Below, piece by piece: positions 18,357 through 28,629 of a stretch of 42,524 bases of DNA; the first letter of the stretch is position 1, and every line of letters starts with the position of its first letter. Source of the DNA: a bacterium (GTDB lineage Bacteria > Electryoneota > B3-LCP); NCBI GenBank assembly GCA_018812585.1, contig JAHJDJ010000325.1, positions 1 to 42,524 of the forward strand. The letters run 5' to 3'. The translations under genes were made by a program, and so were the position numbers. The notes beneath the pieces were generated by a model. It did no database searches, was not told the DNA's origin, and saw only the letters and a list, made by a program, of their open reading frames with translations.

Positions 18357-19562
18357 TTACAGTAAACGCAGTTTTTTGATTTGAGCATCCGCTTTACCGT
18401 GGTGCAGGGTGATCTCTACCAGATCCTTTTCTGCAAGCTGGGCGATACCGGTGATGGCTTCAGTTCTGCCGGCGCGCCTGACAACGGCATAGCCGCGCTC
18501 TAAGATCCCCAATGGATTCAGAACGTTGTGTTTAGCGCTTAGCCGTTCAAATAGTGAGCGTCGACGTTCCGTCAAGCGGGAAATCGCCTGCTCGAGACGG
18601 CGGGCTAACTCATCGGTGCGCTGGCTCTCTTCACGCCAGATCGATCTAATGCTTTGTTTTATCACCGTGCCCGCTCGATCTTTCAGCCAGTTACGGGCCT
18701 CTGTGATACGAGTCTGAAGGGAGCGTTGCAGGCGAATTTGCGCTTCATTTAAACGCTCCCGCAGAGCTTCCCGGTCAGGCAGGCACATTTCTGCCGCGGC
18801 TGAGGGCGTCGGAGCGCGCAGGTCCGCGGCCAGATCGGACAAACTGACGTCGACTTCATGACCGACTGCACTGACGATAGGCGTCACACAGTTGGCTACT
18901 GCGCGCACCACCACCTCTTCGTTGAACGCCCAGAGGTCTTCTGCTGATCCCCCGCCTCGTCCGATGATGATCAGATCCAGTGTGCCGGTTTGATCCAGCG
19001 CCTTGACCGCGGCGGCCAATTCAGCAGCCGCCGCCGCTCCCTGCACTGCGGCCGGAGCCAGAAGAAATTCGACCCAGGGGGCGCGTTCACGGGCCACACG
19101 CAGAATATCCTGCAAGGCAGCGCCGGTAGGGCTTGTCACTAAACCAACGCGTTCAGGGAGACGCGGCAGAGGTATCTTGCGATCCAGCGAAAAGAGACCT
19201 TCTTCGTCCAGTTTTCGCTTGAGCGCTTCGAATGCCTGGGCCAGTTGTCCCACACCTGCAGGGCGAACTTCGAAGCAGTCGAACTGGTATCTCCCGCCCC
19301 GTTCGTAGACCGTTACGCGGCCGTTAATCATCACCTGATCGCCGGCTTGAGGAACGTAAACCGCCTCGGCGGCACGGCCCCGCCATAAAACGCAGGGAAG
19401 CACTGATTTCTCATCGCTTAAGGTGAAATACCAGTGCCCCGATCGGTGTTTGGTGAACTGCGATATTTCGCCGCGCACCCATAGTGGAGGCAGGCTTCCC
19501 TCCACGACGACTTTTATCCTTGATGTAACCTCTGCAACTGTCAGGGGAGTCGGATCGGTCAT
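18357..19562 (-). CDS. xseA: Exonuclease VII large subunit
   Basis: LWVRGEISQFTKHRSGHWYFTLSD, GLVTSPTGAALQDIL, IIGRGGGSAEDLWAFN, VGHEVDVSLSDLAADLRAPTPSAAAE. Confidence 0.97.
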   Translation of the reverse strand: MTDPTPLTVAEVTSRIKVVVEGSLPPLWVRGEISQFTKHRSGHWYFTLSDEKSVLPCVLWRGRAAEAVYVPQAGDQVMINGRVTVYERGGRYQFDCFEVRPAGVGQLAQAFEALKRKLDEEGLFSLDRKIPLPRLPERVGLVTSPTGAALQDILRVARERAPWVEFLLAPAAVQGAAAAAELAAAVKALDQTGTLDLIIIGRGGGSAEDLWAFNEEVVVRAVANCVTPIVSAVGHEVDVSLSDLAADLRAPTPSAAAEMCLPDREALRERLNEAQIRLQRSLQTRITEARNWLKDRAGTVIKQSIRSIWREESQRTDELARRLEQAISRLTERRRSLFERLSAKHNVLNPLGILERGYAVVRRAGRTEAITGIAQLAEKDLVEITLHHGKADAQIKKLRLL

Positions 19563-19777
19563 TTCCGACTCAGAAATTGCAGCAGGATTGTCAGAACGAT
19601 ACTGAGCAGAACAGTTGCGCCCAGTGGGAAATAAAGCGTCACGGGTCCCTTTTGCCAGCGAAGATTACCGGGCAGCTTTTCGAGGAAGGACAGATTAGGT
19701 CCCAGGTAGAGAATTCCACCCAGGACGACTAAAATGATTCCGAAAAGAAGCAGCAGTTTTCCAAATTCCTGATGCAT
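19559..19777 (-). CDS. DUF2905-like small membrane protein
   Basis: MHQEFGKLLLLFGIILVVLGGILYLGPNLSFLEKLPGNLRWQKGPVTLYFPLGATVLLSIVLTILL; start trimmed from ORF track. Confidence 0.8.
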   Translation of the reverse strand: MHQEFGKLLLLFGIILVVLGGILYLGPNLSFLEKLPGNLRWQKGPVTLYFPLGATVLLSIVLTILLQFLSRK

Positions 19778-19787
19778 GATATCTGCT

Positions 19788-20303
19788 TTAAGGAAACCGA
19801 CCCAGCCGCGGCAGTTGCACGTGCTCAGCTTTAACATCACTCCCGGATATCTCGATCCAGCCGACCGAGGCATAGGAGCTTCTCGGACTGGTTGCGCTTC
19901 CGGGATTGAACAGCAGCACGTTCCCGCGTTTCTGGCGGCACATGCGATGCGAGTGTCCGAAGATCAGCAGTTCCGGTATTGGAGCTGACCAGCTCTGGTA
20001 AACCCGTTCGGGTAAACCGCTGGCTGATCCCCACCCGTGCGTGATTCCGATGCGAATGTGCTCGCACTCAACTACGGTTCGATCCGGCAATTCATGCCGC
20101 AGCGGCATGACGTCCATGTTCCCATGCACTGCCACGATATTTCCCGCGCACATCAGTTCGGCATAGAAGCCTAAGCTGGTGTGGTCGCCAGCATGAATGA
20201 TCAGGTCAGAAGCCTGGAGATAGCCATCGAGATCTGCTAACAGATTTGAGGCATTCTCCCCGTGCGAGAAATGTGTGTCAGAAAGGACCAGGATGCGGGT
20301 CAT
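19788..20303 (-). CDS. YfcE/MJ0936-like metallophosphoesterase
   Basis: ILVLSDTHFSHG, IIHAGDHTS, VHGNMD, ITHGWG, LIFGHSHR, NPGSATSPR. Confidence 0.93.
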   Translation of the reverse strand: MTRILVLSDTHFSHGENASNLLADLDGYLQASDLIIHAGDHTSLGFYAELMCAGNIVAVHGNMDVMPLRHELPDRTVVECEHIRIGITHGWGSASGLPERVYQSWSAPIPELLIFGHSHRMCRQKRGNVLLFNPGSATSPRSSYASVGWIEISGSDVKAEHVQLPRLGRFP

Positions 20304-20324
20304 GTCCGCGAACCGGATGACGGA

Positions 20325-20417
20325 TTATTTCTTCTTCTTGTGTCTGTTCTTGCGCAATCTTTTTTTGCGCTTATGCGTAGCCATCTTGGCCCGCTTACGT
20401 TTTTTGCCGCAGGGCAA
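20325..20417 (-). CDS. 30-aa basic protein, AURKAIP1/COX24 (mS38/bS22-like) domain, TTG start
   Basis: Reverse-strand reading TTG CCC TGC GGC AAA AAA CGT AAG CGG GCC AAG ATG GCT ACG CAT AAG...: MPCGKKRKRAKMATHKRKKRLRKNRHKKKK; AGAGAGG purine-rich RBS upstream; below the ORF-track length cutoff. Confidence 0.85.
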   Translation of the reverse strand: MPCGKKRKRAKMATHKRKKRLRKNRHKKKK

Positions 20418-20444
20418 TGCCGTACCTCTCTACTTTTGTGCTTT

Positions 20445-20726
20445 TTATTTTTTCTTCAGTAACTCAGTTTTCCATTCAGGTGATGCTCGGAACACGGGCA
20501 CATTTTTCTTTGGAACGCTGATCGTCTGCCGGGTTCTGGGGTGCTGAGCTTTACGGGCTTCCCGTGCGACTGATTTGAACGTTCCGAAACCTCGCAGGTT
20601 CACGGTGCGGCCTTTGGAGACCTGCTCACCAATGATTGTAACGGTTTGGTCGATTGCGGCACGGGCTTCCATTTGAGTTAAGCCTGTACGACTAGCAATT
20701 TCACGAACCAGATCGCTTTTGTTCAT
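20445..20726 (-). CDS. HU/IHF family DNA-binding protein
   Basis: MNKSDLVREIASRTGLTQMEARAAIDQTV...VNLRGFGTFKSVAREARKAQHPRTRQTISVPKKNVPVFRAS. Confidence 0.94.
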   Translation of the reverse strand: MNKSDLVREIASRTGLTQMEARAAIDQTVTIIGEQVSKGRTVNLRGFGTFKSVAREARKAQHPRTRQTISVPKKNVPVFRASPEWKTELLKKK

Positions 20727-20805
20727 GGTCCACCTCTTGTTTTTACGATCGTTCCCCGGTTTGGGGCTGTCATTTAACAGAGCCGTCAGCAACACAACTG
20801 GAAAA

Positions 20806-21708
20806 TCAAGGGAGTAACTGCGGCATTTCGTACCTTAAGGGGCTACCCAATCCAAGCTTTAAAAAGACAATCTCTTCCAAATCACCGAACATCAGATCGA
20901 TAAACGTCATCTTCCGTTTCTTTTCAAGTACCACCGTGGTCGGTTTACCTTCGATGCCACCCATTTCGCCAGCGATACGGATAGCGTCATCCAGGCCACC
21001 TATAACATCTATCAAATTCAACTCCAGCGCCTGTCGGCCGGTAAATATGCGGCCATCGGCTACCGGCTCTAAATCTTCTGATGTAATGTCTCGTTCCTGC
21101 AGGACCGTTTCACGGAATTGCTGGAAGCCGTCATCCAGGAAATCCTGCAGATAGGCCGCCTCATCTGGCGACATGGAACGATAAGGAGATCCGGTATCTT
21201 TAAATTTCCCGCTCTTAATTACTCGGAAATCGATGCCGATTTTTTCGAGCAAATCATAATATGCCGGCAGCATCATCACGACACCGATGGATCCGGTAAT
21301 GGATCCGGCATTGGCGACGATGGTATCGGCGGCAAGCGCCACATAGTAACCACCGGAAGCTGCCACATTCCCCATAGAAGCTATGACGGGAATTCCCAGA
21401 TCATCGCGCAGGTAAGCTATCCGCTGATATACTTCCTGAGACGCGGCCAAAGCGCCGCCAGGGGTTTCCAGCCGCAAAACCAGCGCCTTGACAGCCGAAC
21501 TTTCAGCGACGCGATCTAATTGTTCTAATGTGGGACGGGAATCGTAGATGGGGCCAATCAGGTTGACGATAGCGACCTTTTCGCCGGAGGACAAACTGAT
21601 CTCGCTCAAGCCTACGGATGATGACATCATCCCAAAGACGAGATACATTAGGAGAATAAAGATCAGAATGAAGAATACCAGTACAAATAGATCGCGACGT
21701 CGACTCAA
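20806..21708 (-). CDS. sppA: Signal peptide peptidase SppA (S49)
   Basis: N-terminal TM; VLRLETPGGALAASQEVYQRI; MGNVAASGGYYVALAADTIVANAGSITGSIGVV. Confidence 0.94.
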   Translation of the reverse strand: MSRRRDLFVLVFFILIFILLMYLVFGMMSSSVGLSEISLSSGEKVAIVNLIGPIYDSRPTLEQLDRVAESSAVKALVLRLETPGGALAASQEVYQRIAYLRDDLGIPVIASMGNVAASGGYYVALAADTIVANAGSITGSIGVVMMLPAYYDLLEKIGIDFRVIKSGKFKDTGSPYRSMSPDEAAYLQDFLDDGFQQFRETVLQERDITSEDLEPVADGRIFTGRQALELNLIDVIGGLDDAIRIAGEMGGIEGKPTTVVLEKKRKMTFIDLMFGDLEEIVFLKLGLGSPLRYEMPQLLP

Positions 21709-21721
21709 TCGACCTCCTTTT

Positions 21722-23635
21722 TCAGGGTTGCAACTGCAGCGACATACCGGGTTTAATGCGGCGCGCTGATTTGATGCTGTTCCAGTCCATTAAATTGCGA
21801 ATGGAGACTCCATAGAGCTGCGAGATATCCCACAGGGTGTCCCCTTTGCGGACAACGTGTACCTGTATACCATCGGTTACCGTTCCGGACGTCGGAGGTC
21901 CGACTACCGAAATATGGGTTTCATCGGCAGCTTGCTGCGGCGTTTTCGTCCAGACGATTAAGTTTTGACCGGGATAGATGAATCTTTTACCCCAGAGATG
22001 ATTCCAATTTTTGATATCTGAGATGCGCACCTTGTACCATCCAGAAATCTCAGACAACGTATCACCACGGCGCACGTGATGTATGACACGGGTACGGCCA
22101 TCTTCCGTGGTAACCGTCATGGGTTGCGGCTTTCCTACCGCGGGTTCAAAGACCGGGTCGCCTTTACCTTCGCCCACCGGAATAATTAGGTACTTACCGG
22201 CTCTAATTTTATGCGGATTGCGGAGATTATTCGTCTGAATCGACATAATCGCCCGCTGACTGACTCCATACTTGGACGCGATGGTGCTTAAGGTTTCACC
22301 GGAACGAATCTTATGACGAATCCATTCTGAACGCTGCAAGCGAGGCGCCTGGGCGATCAGCTCATCGAATTGATCGCCTTTGCCCACGGGAATCAGGACG
22401 GTAAAATTTTTAGCGTCATGCGGTGTGCAATCGCGTTTCAGAGCGGGATTTAGATCTTTGATCGTCTGCAAACTCACGCCTGCTGCTTTTGCCACATCTT
22501 TCAAGCTGACACAACCGTCAACCTGCACACGCTTATATTGAGTCGGTTCCACAAACTGGATGGGATCAAATCCGTATTTTTCGGGATTTTCGCCGATAAT
22601 AATGGCCGCCAATATGGACGGCACATAACCGCGCGTCTGGCGGGGAAGACTTTTACGGATTCCCCAGAAATCATCCTTTCCGCTGCGATTGAGAACTTTA
22701 GCCACACGCCCCTCACCGCAGTTATAGGCGGCAAAGGCCAGATACCAATCTCCGAATTGGTCGTATAGCTTGCGCAGATATTGGCAGGCGGCGCGGGTAG
22801 ATTTTTCTTTATCGCGTCGTTCATCGTACCAGTACCCGACCTGCAGGTTATAGATCTTGGCTGTCGAACTAATGAACTGCCAGGGACCGGAAGCATGAGC
22901 GCGCGAATAGGCCTTGGGGCTGAAGCCGCTCTCAATCATCGCCAGATAGACCAGTTCTTCCGGCATGCCTTCGTCTTTGAGTAGAGCCGTGTAATACGGA
23001 ATTGCTTCACCGGCGCGTTCCAGCCATTTGCTGTATACCTTGCGACCCTTGGTCTGGTAAAACTTTATGACATTTTCAACGTACGAATTATAGACGATGG
23101 GAATGTCGGGATAAAGTTGATGCGTTGAACTGGAATCGACGATTCTGGGCGTTTCGGCAACCGGCTGCATCACACCCAGCAGATCTTCCGGAGAGCCGAT
23201 CGAATCTCCGACAAACTCCGAAAGCCCTAAGTAGACGGCTGAGGGCGAACTTTCTGCCGGCAGTTGATCCAAACTTCCGAGAAAATTGGCGTAATCCTGG
23301 GCTAACTGCCAACGGAGCCAGACAAAATCTTCTTCAGCCACATCAAGGTTGTCAAAATCTAATTCTGACAGCTCGATAATGGCGCTTTCAAAGAGCTTTT
23401 GCGCGGCAAGGTCACTGCCAGCCGTAACGCTGTCCAGCGCTTCGCTGTACATCTGAATCGCTAAGTCGAAACGCGAATCTGGTGTAACAGCCTGTTGCTC
23501 TGTGGGAACTTTTATCGCATTTTTATCTTCAGAAACCGCTTGGGTTTCAGATGGTTTTTGAAATAATGAAAAATTTTCCAGCGCCGTGCAACCCGACAAG
23601 ATCACGGCAAGAAGCAGATACGGGAATATACGCAT
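21722..23635 (-). CDS. LysM-containing lytic murein transglycosylase, MltD-like lipoprotein
   Basis: Lipobox ILSGC; MIESGFSPKAYSRAHASGPWQFISSTAKIYNL; three clear C-terminal LysM units (SGETLSTIASKYGV, RGDTLSEISGWYKV, KGDTLWDISQLYGV). Confidence 0.93.
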   Translation of the reverse strand: MRIFPYLLLAVILSGCTALENFSLFQKPSETQAVSEDKNAIKVPTEQQAVTPDSRFDLAIQMYSEALDSVTAGSDLAAQKLFESAIIELSELDFDNLDVAEEDFVWLRWQLAQDYANFLGSLDQLPAESSPSAVYLGLSEFVGDSIGSPEDLLGVMQPVAETPRIVDSSSTHQLYPDIPIVYNSYVENVIKFYQTKGRKVYSKWLERAGEAIPYYTALLKDEGMPEELVYLAMIESGFSPKAYSRAHASGPWQFISSTAKIYNLQVGYWYDERRDKEKSTRAACQYLRKLYDQFGDWYLAFAAYNCGEGRVAKVLNRSGKDDFWGIRKSLPRQTRGYVPSILAAIIIGENPEKYGFDPIQFVEPTQYKRVQVDGCVSLKDVAKAAGVSLQTIKDLNPALKRDCTPHDAKNFTVLIPVGKGDQFDELIAQAPRLQRSEWIRHKIRSGETLSTIASKYGVSQRAIMSIQTNNLRNPHKIRAGKYLIIPVGEGKGDPVFEPAVGKPQPMTVTTEDGRTRVIHHVRRGDTLSEISGWYKVRISDIKNWNHLWGKRFIYPGQNLIVWTKTPQQAADETHISVVGPPTSGTVTDGIQVHVVRKGDTLWDISQLYGVSIRNLMDWNSIKSARRIKPGMSLQLQP

Positions 23636-23962
23636 TTTCCACCGTTAGTTTTCAAGCATGAGTTGTAAAATACTAAATTAAGCATGGTTTTGCAAGATAT
23701 ATTTCTGGACTTTCCATCGTATACTCGTTAAATTCAGCATTTTCTCCATACGGATGAGGTTACATTCTGGCTGCATCGCACAGATCAGGCCTCTGTCTCA
23801 TAATAATAAAGCGTTTTTTGCCTGAAGAAAACAGAGAAGTGAGTTATTTATAGGGGGATCAGTTAATTTTCTGTTGCCTTTCATCCAGCTTTTTACTATA
23901 TTGACAGATCGAAATATACACAATAAATCGAGATAACGAAAGCGAAATAACTGGAGACTAAC

Positions 23963-24319
23963 ATGGATTTATTTGAAAACATCAATCATCCTGCCGATGC
24001 GGCGCATAAAACTGACCTGGAAAAAAAGCATTATCCGACCGTAGAAGCGCCAGGTTCGGTGAAATCCTGGGAGCCTTTCGACGTCACAGTGACCGTAGGG
24101 AAAGAGCTGGCACACCCGAACGAAGGCGGCCATTTCATCCAGTGGGTCGAACTGTTCTACAACGACGTATTGATCTGCCGCACGGAACTGACACCGACCA
24201 TTTATGAAATGCCGGTGAGGATGCGCCTTAAAATCGGCCAGTCCTGCACGTTGAAAGCCCGCACCCGCTGCAATCTGCACGGCATCTGGGAAGGCAGCGT
24301 TGATTTGAATGTAGAGTAA
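23963..24319 (+). CDS. Superoxide reductase (neelaredoxin/desulfoferrodoxin-type, no desulforedoxin domain)
   Basis: EKKHYPTVEAP, AHPNEGGHFIQWVELF, RCNLHGIWEG ligand motifs. Confidence 0.9.
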   Translation: MDLFENINHPADAAHKTDLEKKHYPTVEAPGSVKSWEPFDVTVTVGKELAHPNEGGHFIQWVELFYNDVLICRTELTPTIYEMPVRMRLKIGQSCTLKARTRCNLHGIWEGSVDLNVE

Positions 24320-24337
24320 TTATCCATGCAGGGTAAG

Positions 24338-24360
24338 AGCCTCGGTTTTCCGGGGCTTTT
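24338..24360 (+). terminator. Rho-independent terminator after superoxide reductase
   Basis: agcctcgg tttt ccggggct tttt. Confidence 0.7.
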
Positions 24361-24366
24361 ATATAT

Positions 24367-26169
24367 TTGATTCAAACGGGAGTCCCTCTGCACCTCATCG
24401 ACTGGGCCATTGTTGTCTTTTATTTGTTGATCGCGCTGGGAATCGGATACTACTTCACCAAGCGATCAGCATCCTCCACTGAAGAATTCTTCCTCTCGGG
24501 TCGTTCCCTCCCCTGGTGGATCGCCGGAACCTCCATGGTCGCCACCACCTTCGCCGCAGATACGCCTTTGGCAATTACAGAGCTGGTGCGCTCCGAAGGG
24601 ATCTGGCGGAACTGGTACTGGTGGTGTTTAGCGATGGGAGGTTTGCTAGGGGTTTTCTTCTTTGCGCGTTTGTGGCGGCGCGCGGAAGTGTTGACGGATA
24701 ACGAGCTGATCGAACTGCGTTATTCCGGGAAATCTGCGGCAGCGCTGCGGGGTTTCAAGGCGCTATATTTTGCACTGCTTTATAATTTTATCGTGATGGG
24801 ATGGGTGATTAACGGGATGTCGGCGGTGGCGTCTGTCACCCTGGGCGTGGGCCGGGGATGGGCGGTCTGGGGATGTGCCATCATCGCGCTGTTTTATTCC
24901 ACTCTATCCGGTTTCTGGGGGGTTGTGGTTACTGACTTCTTTCAATTTATATTGGCGATGGGCGGCGCGATACTCTTAGCCTATCTGGCGGTCGATCGCT
25001 TCGGCAGTATGGCTTCGCTGCTGGAGCAAGCTAAAGCATCCGCCTCGTTTCAAGCGGATACACTGCAGTTTTTCCCTTCCTTCGATATTGGTTCCGCTGG
25101 TTTTTTATCCAGTAATCTGTTTACATTTCTGGTTTTCGTGCTGGTGATGTGGTGGGCGTCGCATAACGCCGACGGGGGGGGGTATATCATACAGCGGATG
25201 TCTTCCTGCAAGAATGAGAAGCATGCGCTCTTAGCGACGCTCTGGTTCAACCTGGCGAATTACGCCTTCCGCGTCTGGCCGTGGGTGGTCGTGGCTGTGG
25301 TTTCAATGGTGATGTTTCCTTCATTGGTGGATGATCCCCTGGGGGATAAGGCGGGTTATCCCAAGGTCATGCTGGAGGTTTGCGGCCCGGGTGTGCTGGG
25401 TCTTTTAATTGCCAGTTTTCTGGCGGCGTTCATGTCCACTATTTCAACACACTTGAACTGGGGCGCGTCTTATCTGTTGAATGACGTGTACATGCGGTTC
25501 ATCAGACCGGAAGCATCGCAGAAACATTACATCTGGGCAGCACGTTTGGCGACCATTTTAGTGATGGCGGGAGCCGCTTTAACCGCGACCTTCATGGGAT
25601 CAATTGCCCGTGCATGGGAATTCATCTGGGCGATGGGCGCGGGCATCGGGCCGGTGTTAATCATGCGCTGGTTCTGGTGGCGCATCAACGCCTTGTCGGA
25701 AATCACGGCGCTGGCGTCGTCGATTCTGGTCACCATCGGTTTTGAAGTCATCGCTTTTGTACAGGCTCTGCAGAGCGGCGCGGAGTACGCGTTGTTCAGT
25801 AAAGCTCCCGTGATAGCGGGGTTGACCTTCAACATTCAGCACAAGGCGCTGGTCATCGTCCCGGTTTCGTTGGTAAGCTGGCTGATCGTGACGTTTATCA
25901 GCCAACCGGTGGAGCGGGAACGTTTGCGGTCGTTTTATGAAAGAGTCCATCCCGGCGGCATCTGGCCTGATGAATGGAAACAGAGGTGGGGATCGCAGCG
26001 CTTGTCCGGCTATATCCTGAATTGGATTTTGGGCGTCATCTTCATTTACGGCGCGACGTTTGGAATCGGCGCGCTGATTTTCACCAGTTGGGCTACAGGA
26101 ATCTGCCTGATTTTAGCTGCGGCAATCGCGGGATACTGGGGTGTCAGGCGCGCACTTGCTACGCCATGA
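24367..26169 (+). CDS. Sodium:solute symporter family protein
   Basis: ~600 aa polytopic; FFLSGRSLPWWIAGTSMVATTFAADTPLAITELVR; TTG start as given by ORF track. Confidence 0.9.
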   Translation: MIQTGVPLHLIDWAIVVFYLLIALGIGYYFTKRSASSTEEFFLSGRSLPWWIAGTSMVATTFAADTPLAITELVRSEGIWRNWYWWCLAMGGLLGVFFFARLWRRAEVLTDNELIELRYSGKSAAALRGFKALYFALLYNFIVMGWVINGMSAVASVTLGVGRGWAVWGCAIIALFYSTLSGFWGVVVTDFFQFILAMGGAILLAYLAVDRFGSMASLLEQAKASASFQADTLQFFPSFDIGSAGFLSSNLFTFLVFVLVMWWASHNADGGGYIIQRMSSCKNEKHALLATLWFNLANYAFRVWPWVVVAVVSMVMFPSLVDDPLGDKAGYPKVMLEVCGPGVLGLLIASFLAAFMSTISTHLNWGASYLLNDVYMRFIRPEASQKHYIWAARLATILVMAGAALTATFMGSIARAWEFIWAMGAGIGPVLIMRWFWWRINALSEITALASSILVTIGFEVIAFVQALQSGAEYALFSKAPVIAGLTFNIQHKALVIVPVSLVSWLIVTFISQPVERERLRSFYERVHPGGIWPDEWKQRWGSQRLSGYILNWILGVIFIYGATFGIGALIFTSWATGICLILAAAIAGYWGVRRALATP

Positions 26170-26258
26170 CCGCACAATTGTTTTGACTAAGACCGTAATA
26201 ATTCGTATATTGGCAGAAAATTCAACATCAACCTGATCGAAATCTTTCAACTTGAACC

Positions 26259-27536
26259 ATGGAACGTCTCATCAGTCTTCTGGGTATCCTGGCGCTTTTA
26301 GGAATCGCTTTTCTGATGTCCAACAACAAGCGGAAGATCAACTTTCGGACTGTTTTGGTCGGAACGGGGATTCAGTTTTCGCTGGGAGTGGTGCTACTCT
26401 GGTGGGAACCGGGCGTTAAGGCTTTCCGCTGGTTGTCAGATCAAGTCTATACCTTTCTGGCGCTTTCTCAGGTGGGCGTTGACTTTCTCTTCGGCGAGCT
26501 GGGAAAGCCTGGTAATTACGGTCTTTACGGCCCGCAGATCGCGCTGATTATCGCTTCTACGATCATCTTTTTCAGCGCTTTCATGGCGATCTTATACTAT
26601 CTGGGCGTCATGCAGTTCATCATCGAAGGAATGGCGAAATTCATGCGTTGGGCGATGCGGACGTCGGGAGCGGAATCTCTCTCCTGCTCGGCCAACATTT
26701 TCGTCGGTCAGACCGAAGCGCCCTTACTGATTCGCCCTTTCTTAAATGAGATGACCGTATCGGAGCTGCATGCTGTCATGGTGGGCGGGTTTGCAACGAT
26801 TGCCGGCGGCGTGCTGGCCAGCTATATGAGTTTAGGCGTTTCGGCCGGACACTTGATTGCGGCTTCGGTGATGTCGGCTCCGGCGGCGCTGGTGATGGCC
26901 AAGATCATCTTCCCGGAAACGGAACATTCGAAAACTGCCGGCGACGTGAAAATACCTGAGGTGAAGCTTTATGATAATGTCCTTGATGCCGCCGCGCGGG
27001 GCACGACGGATGGATTAAAGTTAGCGGCTAACGTGCTGGCTATGTTGATCAGTTTTCTGGCGTTAATCGCACTGGTGGACGTAATCCTGGGTGGATGTGA
27101 TACTCTGATCGACGGAAAGCTTATGGGAGGAACATTCATGGAGGGGAGAGGGTATGAGGGTATTTTCCCGGCCAAACTGAGTGTTCTTTTCGGAACCATC
27201 TTCGCTCCGCTGGCGTTTCTCATGGGCGTTCCCTGGGCTGATGCAAGTATAGTCGGGAATCTACTGGGCACGAAAATCGCGGCTAACGAATTTGTCGCTT
27301 ATCTGCAGTTATCGCAATTAATTTCAGACGGTCACTTGAGTGAACGCTCCATTACCATTGCAACTTATGCGTTGTGTGGATTTGCCAATTTCGGATCGAT
27401 TGGTATCCAGTTGGGGGGAATCGGATCCCTGGCGCCGGGGCGACGTCCGGAATTGTCTAAGGTTGCTCTGAAGGCGATGTTTGGGGGCGCACTGGCTTCC
27501 TGGATGACCGCTTCAATAGCAGGACTATTAATTTAG
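26259..27536 (+). CDS. Concentrative nucleoside transporter (CNT/NupC family)
   Basis: SANIFVGQTEAPLLIRPFL, MVGGFATIAGGVLASYMSLGV, ANFGSIGIQLGGIGSLAP. Confidence 0.93.
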   Translation: MERLISLLGILALLGIAFLMSNNKRKINFRTVLVGTGIQFSLGVVLLWWEPGVKAFRWLSDQVYTFLALSQVGVDFLFGELGKPGNYGLYGPQIALIIASTIIFFSAFMAILYYLGVMQFIIEGMAKFMRWAMRTSGAESLSCSANIFVGQTEAPLLIRPFLNEMTVSELHAVMVGGFATIAGGVLASYMSLGVSAGHLIAASVMSAPAALVMAKIIFPETEHSKTAGDVKIPEVKLYDNVLDAAARGTTDGLKLAANVLAMLISFLALIALVDVILGGCDTLIDGKLMGGTFMEGRGYEGIFPAKLSVLFGTIFAPLAFLMGVPWADASIVGNLLGTKIAANEFVAYLQLSQLISDGHLSERSITIATYALCGFANFGSIGIQLGGIGSLAPGRRPELSKVALKAMFGGALASWMTASIAGLLI

Positions 27537-27549
27537 AGAGATAACCAAT

Positions 27550-28626
27550 ATGAGTGAGACAAAGAAAAAACAGATAGTAAAATCCAATTTGCCATCCCGC
27601 GAAGAGATCTTTGCGTTACCCAAAGTTGACCTGCACTGCCATCTTGATGGCTCGGTCCGACCTGAAACCCTATGGGAATTGGCCGAGGAACGAAAATTTC
27701 CGCTAAAAGCAAAAACCAAGGAAGAATTCCTCGATTTCTTCCGTGTGAAAAAGCCTTTCAAGAACCTGGAAGAGTATCTGGAGCGTTTTCATACGGTTCT
27801 GCCCATTTTGCAGGACACAGAATCACTGGAGCGGGTCTCATACGAGCTTGCTGTCGATGCCGCCGCAGAGAATGTGCTTTACCTCGAAGTGCGATATGCT
27901 CCCATTCTGCACACGGATCAAGGGTTGACTCTCTCGCAGGTGATGGATGCGGTACTGGAGGGTCTGCGACGCGCGGAGCGCGATGCTGATATCATTGCGC
28001 GCGTGATCGTCTGCGGAATTCGCAACATCAGTCCGCAGACGTCACTTCGTCTGGCGGAACTGACCGCAGCCTATAAGTCGCAAGGAGTGGTCGGATTCGA
28101 TCTGGCCGGCGCTGAGGATCAGTATCCGGCAAAAGATCATTCCGAAGCATTTTATCTGATCCGGCGCAACAACATTAACTGCACGGTTCATGCCGGTGAG
28201 GCTTACGGTCCTGAATCGATCCGCCAAGCGCTGCATGATCTGAATACGCATCGCATCGGACATGGCACACGCCTGCGGGAAAATGGCGATCTGTTGAATT
28301 ATGTCAACGATCATCGTATTCCCATGGAGGTCTGTCTGACCTCAAACGTACAGACGCGTGCCGTCAAAGATTTCCAGTCGCATCCACTGCAGTTCTACTA
28401 CGATTACGGTTTGCGTGTCACCCTCAATACCGACAACCGGCTGATTTCAAATACAACCGTTACGGATGAGTATGTCGCTGCTTGCGAGACGTTTGGCTTC
28501 GATGAGCAGGATCTCAAGAATATGATCGTGATGGGTTTCAAAAGCAGTTTTCTGCCATATAAGAACCGGGTAAGACTGTTAGAGCGCGTGCTGCGCATCT
28601 TACGAAAGAAAAAGACTCCTTTTTAG
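27550..28626 (+). CDS. add: Adenosine deaminase
   Basis: LPKVDLHCHLDGSVRPETLWELA, GVVGFDLAGAED, CTVHAGEAYGPESI, HRIGHGTRL, VTLNTDNRLISNTT. Confidence 0.95.
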   Translation: MSETKKKQIVKSNLPSREEIFALPKVDLHCHLDGSVRPETLWELAEERKFPLKAKTKEEFLDFFRVKKPFKNLEEYLERFHTVLPILQDTESLERVSYELAVDAAAENVLYLEVRYAPILHTDQGLTLSQVMDAVLEGLRRAERDADIIARVIVCGIRNISPQTSLRLAELTAAYKSQGVVGFDLAGAEDQYPAKDHSEAFYLIRRNNINCTVHAGEAYGPESIRQALHDLNTHRIGHGTRLRENGDLLNYVNDHRIPMEVCLTSNVQTRAVKDFQSHPLQFYYDYGLRVTLNTDNRLISNTTVTDEYVAACETFGFDEQDLKNMIVMGFKSSFLPYKNRVRLLERVLRILRKKKTPF

Positions 28627-28629
28627 AGT

